A DNA stretch of 64,000 bases from Pleurotus ostreatus/Saccharomyces cerevisiae fusant (GCA_024196135.1 JAMQCK010000023.1:1-64000); one strand, 5' to 3'; counted from the stretch's first letter, positions 23,217 to 35,736 are shown. The notes: a model not told the origin generated them from the sequence alone. Numbers and translations: made by a program.

Positions 23217-23557
23217 AGTGGCGACGACGGTGGAGGACAAGAGGTGAACGTGCACCGCAGCGTCCGCGAGCCGCCAAGTCCGGCGCGATGCCGAATTCGA
23301 TCACCGGCACGCGGACCTCTCCAGACGGCGCAGGGCGCAGGTATTCAAGATGACGCTTAGGTTGCCTTACCAGCTATTATGTAGACAACTGTCACTCGGC
23401 TCACTCAAATGAGACTCAGAAATATCGTATGAGGCGGGGCATGTATTAGTACTACCAGTAAGCGCCCGAAGGATGATAGAGGGAACATGATATGAAGGTC
23501 TCCCAAAATATCCCACCGCCTGTCGAAGGTACGCTCCCGAGAAGCATAGGAAAGGAT

Positions 23558-24235
23558 TTATCTAAGGACAAAGTCAGTCAAAGAATAAGAGGAAGATACA
23601 TGAACCACATACCTGGCCCTCCCCGACGCAATGGCGTTCATCTTCTCTGGCGAGTCCCGCAAGTAGTACAGCTTCGCTCTTCTCGTCCCCCTCGCGCGCG
23701 AGTTGATCTTGATATCCTTGATATGCGGCGAGTACACGAAGAAGCGCACCTCCACGCCCGTCCGCTGCACGATATTCCGGAGCAGGAAGCTTGTCGCCGG
23801 GCCGCGGCGGCGCACGTCCAGCAGCACACCCGTGAACTGCGTCGGTGCGTGCTCTTGCTGCACGGTCAGGACCGAGCCAATAGGCACCTGCTGGGGGGAG
23901 TTGCGCCCGAAGAGGCGGTCCGCGACAGCCTTACGGCGCGCGTTGGGCAGCGTGTCCTTCACGTATTCCATGACACCCTTGCCCTTGAGTACGCGCTCTG
24001 GCGGAAGGGTCGCGGTAGGCTCGATGCGAATGGGGTTGAGCGCGAAGGGGTAGGGCCGGGGCTGCACGGGCCTGCGCTGCGGCTCGCTGGAGGCGGGCTT
24101 GGCTTTAGGTGTTGGGGGTGGGGGCGCGGCCTTTGAGGCGGAGGCGGCAGACGCGCCAGTCCTGGTAGACATCAGGCGCGGCCATCGTTTGACCGCGTTG
24201 GGGAGCATGACTGGTCGCGTCGGCGTCGCGGTCAA
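23558..24235 (-). CDS. Mitochondrial ribosomal protein bL19m
   Basis: Starts MTATPTRPVMLPNAVKRW, an amphipathic mitochondrial leader, followed by a Pro/Ala-rich stretch. The bL19 core: VPIGSVLTVQQEHAPTQF, GVLLDVRRRGPATSFLLRNI, VQRTGVEVRFFVYSP, IKDIKINSRARG, AKLYYLRDSPEKMNAIA. It is a protein of the large mitoribosomal subunit. About 205 residues. Odd feature: the single intron near the end (donor GTATGT at ~23610, acceptor just before 23562) splits the last arginine codon, so the final exon contributes only one coding base plus the TAA stop. Confidence 0.9.
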   Translation of the reverse strand: MTATPTRPVMLPNAVKRWPRLMSTRTGASAASASKAAPPPPTPKAKPASSEPQRRPVQPRPYPFALNPIRIEPTATLPPERVLKGKGVMEYVKDTLPNARRKAVADRLFGRNSPQQVPIGSVLTVQQEHAPTQFTGVLLDVRRRGPATSFLLRNIVQRTGVEVRFFVYSPHIKDIKINSRARGTRRAKLYYLRDSPEKMNAIASGRARYVVHVSSSYSLTDFVLR

Positions 24236-24550
24236 CGGGTAAGAACAAGCGCCTCGAGCCGGCCGAAGAGCGTCGATCGCAAGCTGTCACGTCACGCTCA
24301 AGTCCCTCTTGAGTCTTCGTCCTCAAATTCTGCGCTAAGGCCCGCTCTTTCGTAGCAAGTTGATGCTTTTACTCCTCATGAGAATATGAAAGGTCGCAAA
24401 GAATAGCGTATACGTCTTTTCCCCAATAAATATGCAGCAAATATGGGCAGTAGGCGGGGACGCATACGATTACAGCCACCTTTGCACGGTGTGCTTCTAC
24501 GGTATTTTGCAGTATATGATAGTACAAGAGATACAGTCCAATCTGGCAGC
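24236..24550. other. Intergenic, 315 bp
   Basis: Upstream of bL19m and overlapping the 3' UTR of the Pab2-like gene. Nothing recognisable beyond expected promoter and polyadenylation sequence. Confidence 0.4.
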
Positions 24551-25473
24551 TCAGAAACCGCGGCCACGTCCCCTGCAATATGTGAGACGGATATCTCAGG
24601 ATGCAAAGCCACAAACTCACCTTCCCCGCCCTCTTGGGTATGGCGAATAGCCACGGTAGCCCCCGCGGTATCCGCCGCGGTAACCGCCTCGTCCGCGTCC
24701 GCGGTTGAAACCTGGAATATTTGTCCTTTTTGGTGTCACCTAGATGGCGTGTCAATAGGTGCTGCGAAGGGAGAGCGAGGGGAATTGGGTACCTTGATTA
24801 ACCGGCCCTTGAACAAGGAGTTGTCCATTGTGACCGCGGCATCGACATGCTCAGGTTCGGCAAACTCGACGTATGCGTACCTGCATAGCTTGTCAGGATA
24901 TACAGCAAGAACGAGTTGAAGGAAGACGCACCCCTTCGGATGCCCAGTGAACTTGTCGCACAAGATCGTCACCCGGTTGATCGTCCCGCACGCCTGGAAG
25001 TGCGCTTGGATATCCTCCGGCGTCGCGCTATAGTCGACCTGCGCAAGCCCAGTCAGCTCCCCATACACAGCACCAGCAGGCATCCCACGCACATTCCCGA
25101 CATATATGCTGCGGTTGTCCGCCGCCGTTTTGTCCTCCTCCGTGTCCATGGGCGCGCCCCCACTGACCCCCGACTCGGACGCCTTCTCCGCCGCCTCCTG
25201 CATCTCGCGCAGCTTCGCGGCCTCCTTCTCCATCTCCTCCACGCGCTGCTTCATCAGCATGATCTCCTGCAAGGACAGTCAGCCATCTCATCCGTGCTCT
25301 TGTCCTCAATTCCCCCGCCCGTCCGCGTACGCGTGCTTCCCCCACCCACGCGTCTCGCGCGTTGGGTGCACGCGCAGCAGGTAGCAGAAGGAGCATATAC
25401 ACACCTTGGTCTCCTCATCTTCGACCTCGGTCGCGGCACCGTTCGCTGGGGGGTTCGCCTCCGTGTCGGCCAT
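24551..25473 (-). CDS. PAB2: Nuclear poly(A)-binding protein, Pab2/PABPN1 type
   Basis: Short acidic N-terminus ([21 protein letters not shown]), then a coiled-coil helix [18 protein letters not shown] single RRM follows: RNP2 RSIYVGN, then [38 protein letters not shown]1 [37 protein letters not shown] and an RGG/RGY-rich tail complete it. This order (coil, RRM, arginine-rich tail) is the PABPN1/Pab2 arrangement; the protein binds nascent poly(A) and acts in poly(A) length control and RNA surveillance. About 190 residues over six exons, one intron splitting the arginine-glycine tail. The last exon encodes RGRGF and the stop at 24551-24553. Confidence 0.9.
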
Positions 25474-26840
25474 GGCGTCCAGCGGTGAGGGTTATGTTTG
25501 GCCGTGTCGTCACAGAGGGCGAAATTTCCGCGGTGACGGCATTTTCCGGTCACTCGCGTGGCAATCCGCATTCGGTCAACCGCTTTCGGTGAGCTCGCCT
25601 TGTCCTGAACGTTGAACATTGAGGACATTCGACGACCTGGATCGAAATCTCATACGCTCTACCTTGTTCTCTCTCCTCGCCCCCTTGTCAATCTGAGACC
25701 TCAGGCACTCTGGAACTACCTCCCTCACGGAGCGCTGTCGCACGCGTATTTCGAGTTCCTGCCAAACGACTCGACCTCAAGTTGAACTTGTTGACAGTGG
25801 GTCTCTCTATTCGCTATCTCCCTTACTGACATCACTCTCAATACTTCTGATGTTTCTCGTTGTTCATCCCTCGAAAGGAAAGTTTCGGCCTTTACTGTAC
25901 ATACCCACAAGCACTTCAAAAGCATTATATTTGGTTGACCCCCATCAGCTCCAGTTCGAAGCCTTGGCCTTCAGCTTCGTATGGAACCGATATTTGTATA
26001 TTCACTCGATCGACATCATGACCTTTCCTGACCGCTTATATTGAACAGACCCTCGCGCTTAACTTCTGGCCTGCTTTGTTCATGATATTGCGCTGATCAG
26101 TCCCTCCTCGCGCTCTCTACCGGCTCCACTGTTGCCTGAATCAACACCCTATCTGGAGGTGGGGGCGCGATGCTTACGCCTCAAAGGTCTTCACAGGTGC
26201 GCCGTGGCCGAGGTTTACTGCTCCGCATGGCGGCGTCGCCCAATGCGTTTCGACTCCCCCACACGGTCTTTCCCGGCTTCAGCGCCGCTTTATCTCCCTC
26301 TCTCAAGCCCTCATAGGCCCCTTCGTCCTCGTCCACCCATCGATCCCTTGGCCGCGCATGGGACTGCCATTCCTGCATTCCTCTGCCGACGTCAGGCGGA
26401 GTCGGCTGTCATACAGCATCGTTGCAGCATCGAGCTGCTCTCGGGCGCGCCCGGCGTATCAGGCAGAGGCGGTCGTCATGTGGGACTGAGGGGAAGAGGC
26501 TTGCGGTCGGGCGTGGGGTCTGTGGCCCGATTCTTTCGTAAGGCCCAATGGGAAAGCTAGTAGATGCGGCGGTGCGCGCCGGGGCCCGGACGCCTGCGTC
26601 TGTCAGACTTCGTAACAGACCAGTTTCTAGCGCAGATCTCAGCCATCGTGGCCATCTTCGTAGCCACAAACGGTGTATAGGGCTGTCGTCTGCCACGAGA
26701 GAGAGATAATTGATCTAAATTGAGTTCAACAAGATGCACATGTGGGGTGCCTGAGATGCACGTGGGCAGAGATACCATTCCTGGCTGCGACAAGCTTGGC
26801 TTCCGCTTTCGTGTTCCCTCCTTCTCTGTGCGCGCGACGA
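25474..26840. other. 1.4 kb upstream of the Zn2Cys6 regulator
   Basis: Divergent region between the Pab2-like gene (-) and the transcription factor (+). Several short ATG-initiated frames lie on the plus strand but show no coding signature. It is probably a long regulatory region and 5' UTR for the transcription factor. No RNA gene or repeat seen. Confidence 0.45.
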
Positions 26841-29800
26841 ATGGCAAAGGGCGATGAGCTCGTCAACATGACCCAGCCCACGAAGAAGAAGCAACAGGAC
26901 GACAACGAGCAGTTTGGCTCGGACATCCACAAGCCCCTACAGCTACAGCGGAGACGGGTGTGGAGAGCCTGCGAGAGCTGCAGGTGCGACCCATCCCCTC
27001 TGCTGCGCACGTATCTAACAAAACACCAGGCGCAAGAAGATCAAGTGCGATGGTAGCGAACCCACCTGCTCGCAATGCATGGCCTCGGGATCGCAATGCA
27101 CTTGGCTACAGACGAAGGACAGGGCCGCGCTCAGCAGACAGTACGTGCCCGCCCCCCTCCGCTTATCGTGGCGCTCACCACAGATAAGCTACGTCCAAGA
27201 GCTCGAGGGACGTCTCCTACAGATGGAGACCCTCTTCAATCAGCTCGCACCAGTGCTCGACCAGATTGGCATATCAACGAATGGCGGCAATCTCGCCGAG
27301 ATCCAGCGCGCCATCCCTTCAATTCCCGCAGAGAACATCACGAAAGCTGCGAACATGCTCAACAACACGCCTGCTCAACCACCCCCTGCCGAGCCTTCGC
27401 CTATCAAGGTTGAGGAGGACGACGTGAGCGACTCCTTCGGGCAGCTCGCTGTAGACGAATACGGGCACGGCCGATGGATGGGGGGTTCGTCATCAATGTC
27501 CCTCATACAGTCGCTGCGCCAGATCACCACGACTCCCTTGCAACATCAGTCGCCGATGGAAGAGAATCCTCCAGAATCCGGCCCGAACAAGTTATTCTTC
27601 CCCGCCACTGTGTTCTTCGGCAAAGTGCGCGCATTACCTGGCCCTGAGGAGGTCGAGTATCCTGAGCGCGAGCTGGCCGACCGGATGGTGTGTCCCTCGA
27701 CCACCTAGCTGCCTGCCAACTTACCACATACCCCGGCTAGGTCGACGCTTACTTCAGCCGCCTCCATTATCTGCTACCGGTTATCGACAAACCGACGTTC
27801 ATGAAGCAATACGTCAGCCTTATGGATAATACCCATGACATCGTCAAGCACAGGACTGAGACAGCCTTCATCTCCCTCGTATTCGCCGTATTTGCGTGCG
27901 GCGCACCCATTGTCTTCCCTGACCGGATGGATGACGGCGGTATGGGCATGATCTATTATGAACGGTGCGTTACTCTCGGACTATATAGTACCCCGCCTTC
28001 GAACAAGCGCTCAATCCTCGTTTCAGTGCCCTCATCTTGCACTACATCAGTCACGCGAAGATCCAGGTAGAGCACGTCCAATGCTTCACGCTGCTATCTT
28101 CGTTCTTGTGTGCAGTCAACTGCCTCCCACAAGCGTGGTTGCTCATAGGGCAAGCGGTTCGGATGTCGCAAGACCTGGGGCTTCATGTGCGTACCATGCA
28201 GGCCGCCAACGTCTTCCTGACCTGATCATCTGATAGCGCTCGCCTCGCCGGCAAAGAAACCTGTCTGAGGTGCAGAAGGAGACGCACAGGAAAATATTCT
28301 GGGGCGTCTACGTGATGGACCGCATGCTCGCTCTCTCGCTCGGTCGTCCCTTGGGTATCAACGACGCGGACTGCGACGTGGAACAGCTCGTTCCCGTCGA
28401 TGATGACTACCTGCCCGACTACCTCATGCACAAGGTGGCCCCAAATACCCGGCCCTTCCTGATGACCGGCTTCATCCTGCTGACTAAACTGTACCATCTC
28501 GCCGGCCGCATGCTCCGCGAAGTCTACTCTTTGGACATCGTCAAGGATAACGGAGACCCCGACAAGCAAGCTCAGCTGCAGCGCACGGTGGAAATTCTTG
28601 ATACGGCCTTGCAGCGATGGCTTGACGAAATCCCCGAGGTTTTCAAGAATAGGTCGGAGCGGGACGAACATGTTTGCGTTGGTACGGTTCTGCTCAGCCA
28701 CTACTACTCGGTACAGATGGCTCTCCACCGCAACCACCTGCCCGTGAAGCGCGTCCAAGCGAACCCGAAACTCAGTGCGAAGTCGACGGTCCAGGCAGTC
28801 AACGCCGCTCGCTCCTGCATTCACCTCGCTCCGTCGGTGAAAGCTGTCGTGCCTCCGTCCCACGACCTTGCGTTCTTCCTGCAGCACCTATTCAGCTCCG
28901 CGGTCATTCTCCTCCTCTACGCCATGCACACGCCGAACACCCAGGCCGCGCAGGCCGCCATGGAGGAGGCGAAGGCGCCCCTGGTGGCGCTGCAGTCGTG
29001 GGAGGGCGTATGGCCCGGCGCGAAGAAGGGCCGCGAGCTTCTCTCCGAGCTGGCGCATACGGCCGGCCAGGCGATGGCGCGCAACGCGATGGAGAAGACG
29101 CCGCCGCCAGCCACCGTGGCGCCCGCGCTGGCGGAAGGTCGGCGATCGGTGCACATATCGACCGCGCCCCCGAATGCGGCGGTAGCGGGTCGCGCTATCA
29201 AGAGTCGATCGCGGCGCAATTTGTCGCGCGACGGGCCTCCATCGAACCGTAGGCTCGATGCGGTTTCGCCCTACCGTAATTGTGCGTGCCTATCTCACCG
29301 TTGATGCGTTTTATGGGTTTGCTGAATTTTTCTCGCAGCTCAACGCGCCCGCTCTTCTTCGCGGCGACGCGGCCTGGATGACGACGAGCTGACCGCTAAT
29401 CCGCTATCATCGTACTACAACACGTTTCCGAGTCCGGTATCGCCACACCCGTCTCAGGCTGCCAGCCCGCACAGCTCGCCAGCCTCCGTCAACCTCCCCT
29501 CGCCAGCGCCAGGCCAGCAGATGGACGTTGGGCAGGACATACCTCACATGAGCATGTCCGGCAGCTTCTACGGCCCTCCGCCAATATCCCCATCGCGGTC
29601 GGGCTCCTCGCAGTACGAATTCGCCGACTACGGGATGCAGAGCATGGGCGGCGCCCAGGGTTGGGGCAACGGCGTCAACGGGAATGGTAACGGTGCCGGA
29701 CCCAGCGACGGCTTGGACATATTCCCGCCGCAGAGCTCGCATAGCGGGCAGGCCTTCAACGGCGACTACGGCGGATACAACTCGCACCTGGGCTACGACG

Positions 29801-30033
29801 ATATGAACATGGGGAGCCTGTCGACCCCGCTCACGGCGCAGTTCGCGGAGCCGGGGTTGCCGTTCAGCGGCTTGGACTTCCTGCGGACGTACGGGAACAC
29901 GAATGGGAGCTATCCGCCCGCGCGGGGGAGTAACGCCGACCTCTGGAGTAGCTTCGACGGCGCCGCATTCCAGTACAACCCCGAGATGCCCCTCGTCTAT
30001 AACGAGAATCACACGAATGACGGGCCGGGTTGA
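26841..30033 (+). CDS. Zn(2)-Cys(6) binuclear-cluster transcription factor with fungal-specific TF domain
   Basis: The zinc cluster is encoded across an intron: RACESCR then RKKIKCDGSEPTCSQCMASG, giving C-x2-C-x6-C-x6-C-x2-C-x6-C. A dimerisation coil YVQELEGRLLQMETLFNQL follows. The middle-homology domain covers YFSRLHYLLPVIDKPTF, HYISHAKIQVEHVQCFTLL, LIGQAVRMSQDLGLH, KETHRKIFWGVYVMDRML and LSLGRPLGINDADCDVE. The long C-terminus is Pro/Ser/Gly/Asn-rich (HPSQAASPHSSPAS; NGVNGNGNGAGP), a possible activation region. About 900 residues, eight or so exons. Such proteins commonly control carbon or secondary metabolism; no target is evident from neighbours. The start at 26841 is the ATG of the open frame just before the zinc cluster. 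Confidence 0.85.
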
Positions 30034-30586
30034 TGTGGCGTCGCCTATTGTCCTCCTCCTCGTTTTGGGTTGTGCTCTCGTGCGTTCCCGATTGCACCTC
30101 CGTATCTATATGTTCGACCTTCACTCTACGTCGTTATCCTTCTTTCTTCTACCCCAAGTCTTCTCTATGTCTATGTCTATTATGATCAATCATCTATGGC
30201 CGCTTTCGTCGTGGTGAAATATCGCTATTTTCTTTGCTTTTTTGTATTTGTACAATATCTGTAGCACCAGCCGCATAATGAACACACGTACGGACTGTCA
30301 GTGTATAAGTATGTAGGAGGCGGGGCCCGGACTTCGTACTGCGCGGGGCGTGGACAAACTGTAAACTAGGACTGCGTTGTTGCTAATGAAGTGAAGCCGT
30401 CGGAAGTTCCTTTGTTTGAGCGGGTCAACGAAGCGAGATAACACCAGATAAGGAAGTATTTGGTCGGAGGCTTCGCCCCACAAGATCCCAGGCCTCACTG
30501 AATTAAAGGATGGTTACCCAGATGCGCTCTATTGACGAAGCTGCGGTAGCATACATCCCATCCTCGTCTAGTAACGGCTCCCTCCT
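30034..30586. other. Convergent intergenic region, 553 bp
   Basis: Between the 3' ends of the transcription factor (+) and Suc_Fer-like copy 1 (-). T-rich stretch at 30130-30260, consistent with transcript ends. No gene seen. Confidence 0.5.
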
Positions 30587-31924
30587 CTACCACTCGTGCA
30601 ACGACTTGCACCCTGGTCTCGCGATGTTGTTGCCTCCACGCAGCAGAGGAGCAAGAATCTTGCCTCCTTCGATGGTTTGCGCGACAATCGCATCGACCTC
30701 ATGTGGCGTCACCCGCCCATACCAGACGCTCTGTCCCGCAGGCAAGCAAATCTGCGACACCGTCAGTTCATCTCACACACCGACGACGAACAAAAATCAC
30801 CCACAATAGCGTTGCCTGCGTATCTGTGCCCGCCTATGTGCGAGTTCTTCAAGATGAGCGCGCGCTTCTCGGACTGCAGGCCCTTGAGTTGCTGCTTCAC
30901 GTGTGCCTCCTTCTCCTCTGCAGAGCCGGAGAAGGCCTCAAGTGGATCGCTGCCCTGGCAAGCTCAGCGAAAGTTTTCTCATCAGATGAAGGGATGGGAC
31001 CGTACCATATGCACTGTCGGGTCCTCTAGCCGTGTATCGACTTGCCAGCCCTCCTTTGTCAAAGCATTACAGAAGCTGCTCTCGAGTGTCTTTGCAGCAA
31101 TGTGGCAGCGGTTATCGCGGCGCCTGTGCGAGCCTGAGGGTAGGTGCTATCAGCGACAATAGCGGGCTTGCACGGACATGTTTGGCTCACAGAGTAGTAT
31201 GACACAGCTGTACGGGATGACCCAAGTCTTCATATCGCCAGTAGCATTACCGATATGTGCGTCGGGCGCGAGTGCGGAGTCGTAGAATGCCTGCGCGTCT
31301 GCTTGGGTGGGCGCCACGCCTGTTACGATAGTGTAGTCCGGGAATACGAGCACGGTTTCGCGGTTGTGGTCATCGCTCAGCGTGTCGTGGCTGCCGTTGA
31401 GCACGGATAGGCGCCCCGCGGTCTCAGCGGCGAACACGCCGTCGACCGACTTGGCTGGCTTTGCATGATGGTGGTGATGGTCTCCGTGCGACTTCGTATG
31501 GTGCACGCTGCTGAGGTACGCGGCGAGTGTACCCTTCACGTCGGTGACCTCGCGCGCCCAATCGGCTTTGCCTGTCGAGATCACGACCTGAGCCAGCGTG
31601 AGTTCACTGCAGCGATGATCGGGTGGCGCGCACGCACCATTCGCCTGTACGGCTTCACGGAGCCCAGCATTCGCGTCTCCATGTCCACATCAAACTTGGA
31701 TGGGTATTCCTCATGGCCTGCGCGTTTCCCGAAGTCAGCTATTGCATGGGTAGGAGGGGAGCTTGCAACACACCTGCATCGCACGGATCCGCGCACGATC
31801 GGCAGGCTGCGTCCGCTGCAACGGGCACCGACGCTGCCTCCAGCTGGTGTGTTATGTTGTCCTCATTGGTGTCCTGTCCAAGGACGGTGGACTTGAGAGT
31901 GCGCAGCCTGTGCATCACCGACAT
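30587..31924 (-). CDS. Suc_Fer-like (Apd1/Aim32-type) iron-sulfur protein, paralogue 1
   Basis: Starts MSVMHRLRTLKSTVLGQD, with the cysteine motif CRSCADPC, then HEEYPSKFDVDMETRMLGS, VVISTGKADWAREVTDVKG, LSVLNGSHDTLSDD, TVLVFPDYTIVTGV and WVIPYSCVILLCSH (codon split by an intron). The C-terminal thioredoxin-like part has RRRDNRCHIAAKTLESSF, EKRALILKNSHIGGHRYAGN, VWYGRVTPHEVDAIVAQTI, LLRGGNNIARPGC. In yeast Apd1/Aim32 the [2Fe-2S] cluster uses two cysteines and the two histidines of HxGGH, both available here. A His-rich loop (HTKSHGDHHHHHAK) replaces the Ser-rich loop of paralogue 2. Six or seven exons. Stop at 30587-30589. Electron-transfer or redox role; substrate unknown. Confidence 0.85.
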
Positions 31925-32707
31925 CGTGCAGCAGCGTCGATCGGAATAGGGGAAGTCGAGGAATCGGTCAAGTAGTTCAACGAAAAGCGTCCCGTCCACA
32001 AACAAGAGCGCAAGAACAGAAAGAGAGGGCCTGGTCAGCAGACGAGTCCATTGCAAGAGCGTATAAGAAGGCGCACAGCGACATTGCCGGGTAAATTCGA
32101 AGGGAGGTCTTGACGCGGACGTCCGGCACTCACGTATCTTATCAGATTGCTCTTATATACTCGCCGACAGGAGGCGCAATCGGCTTCAGCTGCGCATGGC
32201 GTCCTGGGGATTACTGTACGTATCTAAATACACCACTGGATTGGCGGAAGTATTGAGTGACTCACGATGGCTCGCACAAGTACCTCGTCTCATACTGCTC
32301 CCGGCCGCCGAACGGCTCGACTCCGTGGACCCATCCGCGCCTGACGCTTCACTTCACCTCTGCCACCTCCACATCTCCAGTAGCATGGCCGTCGACAACG
32401 GAACCATCAAGAAGAGCACAGCAGCGGGAGGATGTAGAAAGATTTGTGGTCTATATTGAAAGTCCAAATGCAGTAAATTATTGTGGTACACTTCAGTTCA
32501 ACTTGCGAGAAAACGAGACACTAGTGCAGAGTGCTTAGCCTATGGTTTGTACAGTCAAGATACCCCGGCGCGCATGAGGGGGCCAGGGTCCCCTGGTAGG
32601 GAGCATAAAGGAAAAGAAAAACAAAAGCAGACAATCCAATCCCTACAAAACCCCTATCAGCTGCCGTCGACGATGGCGACATCGACGAGCCACACTTACC
32701 AAGAACC
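31925..32707. other. Intergenic, 783 bp
   Basis: Between Suc_Fer copy 1 (its promoter side) and the 3' end of the Sch9-like kinase, both minus strand. A TATA-like minus-strand CTTATACG lies ~135 bp upstream of the Suc_Fer ATG. Some open frames but none supported as a gene. Confidence 0.4.
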
Positions 32708-35700
32708 TCAGTCGTCCAACCCCGTAAACTCCAAGCCCTTTCTTCTCCGCGACTTCGCGTACCGTCCTGCGCTCTTGCCCGTGTCGTCAATCTCGTCCTC
32801 CGTCGTGGGTTCCGGCCCATCCTCCTCAGTGCCACTTTCTGCACCTCGTCTACCCGCCATCGCGCTCCCGTTCAGCACGCTGCCCTCGCCCGAGTACGTG
32901 AAGCCCTTGAACTTCTCCTGCACACTCGACGTCAACGGCGAGCCCTGCGTTGCGCCCTTCCTCTGCTTCTTCGCCTTGATCTCGATGCCCCCTCCACGAC
33001 TCGGATTCCGGCTGAGCGTCGGGCTCTTCGGGTCCGTCTTCTCCTGCCCCAGCGGGCCCAACGGCATGTGCCCGCCCGACTCGCTCAGGCTCTGGCTTAC
33101 CCACGCCTCGCTCGGGTCGTCCTCGTCGATCTCGCTCTCGCCCTCGTCGCCGATGATCTCGCTGATGTCCGCGTTCGTGAACTCCGTGTCGAAGTTCGCC
33201 GTGCTCTCGTCTGACTCGATCACGGGCTTGAACGGCGGCGTGACCTGCTTGAGCGCGAGGAGGTGCCAGTCGATGGACTTGAAGAACGGGTGCTCCTTCA
33301 GCTCCTCCGCGTCGCGCGTCGCGCCCAGCCGGTTCTTCGGGTTCCGCGTGAGCAGGCCCTTGACGAACGACTTGCCCTCGTCGCCGATGACACCGCGCGG
33401 GAAGCGGATCTTCCCAAAGCAGATGTTCTTGTACATCTGCTGCGTGTCCTCCGCGTAGAACGGGCTCCAGCCGCAGCACATCTCGAATAGAAGGACACCG
33501 AGACTCCAGAAATCGACGATCTTGGAGTACCCGTGCTCGTCGAGGAGGATCTCGGGCGCAAGGTATTCGGTCGTGCCGCAGAACGTAGTGGTGAGCTCGT
33601 CTGGGCGAAGGTCGGCTTTGCTGAGACCGAAGTCACAGAGAGCGACGTGGCCTGTGGCGTCGAGAAGGATGTTCTCGGGCTTCAGGTCGCGGTAGACGAT
33701 GTTGTACTTGTGCAAGTGCTCGAGCGCAAGCACCAGCTCGGCGATGTAGAAGCGTGCGCGCTCCTCGGTGAAGCGCGTTTCTCGCTGCAGATGCCAGAAT
33801 AGCTCGCCCCCGCTCTTGAAGTCCGTGACGAGGTAGAGATCCGTCTCGGTCTGGAACGAGAACTTCAGGCCGACGAGGAAGGGGCACTCGAGCGAAGTCT
33901 GCAGAATCTTGCGCTCGCCGATGGTATGGGCGACCTCCTTCTTCTGCACGATCTCGCGCTTCGAGAGAATCTTCATGGCGTATATACGCTTCGTGTCCTT
34001 CTTGCGAACCTGCAAGACCTTGCCGAAGGTACCACGTCCGATAAGTTTGAGGAATTCGAAGTCGCGTGGCGTCAGTGTTCGCTTGTTCTGTGATTGATGT
34101 TAGCATAACTGCCATAATTTTTTTCCTATCCCATCGCATTGCCGCCAGCAACGGCTGGACGCCTGGAACAGCGCCAGCACAGCTCCACGATGACACTCGT
34201 CACGTCCTGGGAGAATGGGCTACGAAGGGCGACACAACGCATGGCGTCTGCTGCAGACCGGTCATATCATCCCGCCGACTTCGCTCTCCACTTCGGCCCA
34301 AACCCTCGCGGCAACGCTAGCAGCGAGCAAGTTGAAAGACGTACCTTGTACTGCTCGTACGTAATCTGGACGCGAATTTCGCCACTGACTTGCTCATTCT
34401 CGTTCGCGTGGAGCCTGGAAGGTTCAGTCAGTCTCGTGAATGAACAGTAGATGCGCTGATGCGCCGTCGAGTTGAATTCAAGGTGGCTTCAAGTCAGAAT
34501 AGACGCCTAGGCAGACCTGGCGCTTATCGCGTCTTTTGCAGGCGCCCACGCCAGACTTGACAGACTGCAGCTGTCTCATTGCGTGATGCGCAAAGGGATG
34601 GGGGTTGCGGCGTCGGCCGGCATTTGCCGACGTTCTCGAGGCAGCTCGAAGGGAACTCGACTCGACGGGAAAAGGGATAAAGAAGGCGTACGCACTTGTA
34701 CCACTGGTCGACGGTGTGATCGTGCACGAGCGTAGGCGTAATCTGGACCATGCCGAGGAAGCCCTGGTTGAGCTGGGTGCGATCATAGACGTTGAACGTG
34801 AGCTGCGACTTCGACGATGTGACGTCGCTGTAAATTTTTCGTTAGTGGCGCAGCAGTTGTAGAGAGGATGACCACGCACAATGCGACCTCATGTTTCCAG
34901 ACGGGGTTGTGAGCAGATAGGCGACCGAAAAGGCTCTTGTCGCTCTTGCCCGATCCGAGCGACGAAACGGGGGACGTATTGTTGCTCTTTGTGCCGTTCG
35001 TCGCCTTGTCTATGGCGGCTGAGACCTTTCCTAGGGCGGCGAGGGCGGAAGAGGACGAGGTAGGTGGAGGGTTGACGGGGGTGGTAGCGCCGTTGGCGTT
35101 GCGCGTGGGTACGCCGCGGACCTCCTTATCCGTCTCATCGGTCGGGTCGCGGCTGACAAACTCGCTCTGGTCGTAGGTGACGACGACGTAGGGGCGCGAG
35201 TTTGGCGACGGGACGTTGAGGCCACGGGCCTGGATGAGCTTCACGTGGATCTTGCCCTTGGAAGCGTTGGGGCCGGCCGGGGCGGGCGATGGCGATGGCG
35301 CTGGGGAGAGATCTGGAGCTGGGCGTTTGGAGCTGCGCGGCGGGGAGGACATGTTGAATTCCGGGGCATTAAGAGAGAGCTGGGTCGTGGGGAGAGCCGC
35401 AGCAAAAGACGGATGGAGGTTCTGTTGAGGTTGCAGCTGTGATGAACCCAGAGGTGTCACATCACCGCTCGTGCCGACGGCCGGATCCGTCGCCCCTAGC
35501 TGGCGGCCGGGGCCGATGGGCGATGGCGGCGCGCGACTTAGCAGGCGATGGTGGAATGAAGTGCCAGTCGGCGTCGGGGGCTGCTGGTGCTGCTGCTGAT
35601 GTGCATCTGGCGCCGGAGGAGGGCGCGAGTCAGACGACACGGACTCAAATGGGTTCCGCTCGATCTTCTGCGGCTTGGGCGTCAACTGGGAGTCGAGCGA

Positions 35701-35736
35701 GAGCGGCTGCGGCGACGACGGCCAGAGTTTGAGCAT
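32708..35736 (-). CDS. SCH9: Sch9/Sck-type AGC kinase with N-terminal C2 domain
   Basis: Begins MLKLWPSSPQPLSLDSQL with a long Pro/Gln-rich disordered leader. The C2 domain (about residues 165-340) contains GKIHVKLIQARGLNVPS, RPYVVVTYDQSEFVS, NPVWKHEVA, STFNVYDR-type strands and LGMVQITPTLVHDHTV. The AGC kinase domain follows: DFEFLKLIGRGTFGKV, YAMKILSKREIV, VYRDLKPENILLD, DFGLSKADL, T-loop TTTFCGTTEYLAPE, SLGVLLFEM. The AGC tail ends in the hydrophobic motif EKFKGFTYSG. These features match S. cerevisiae Sch9 and S. pombe Sck1/2, TORC1 effectors phosphorylated at the hydrophobic motif and by PDK1 in the T-loop. About 790 residues, ending EFTGLDD. The tail extends ~75 residues beyond the hydrophobic motif. 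Introns fall in the C2 region and between C2 and kinase; kinase plus tail is one exon. Confidence 0.93.

Noticed and set aside
30596..31162. 188-codon plus-strand ORF
   Set aside because: It lies antisense to Suc_Fer paralogue 1, whose conserved motifs (RRRDNRC, HIGGH, RVTPHEV) are read on the minus strand.
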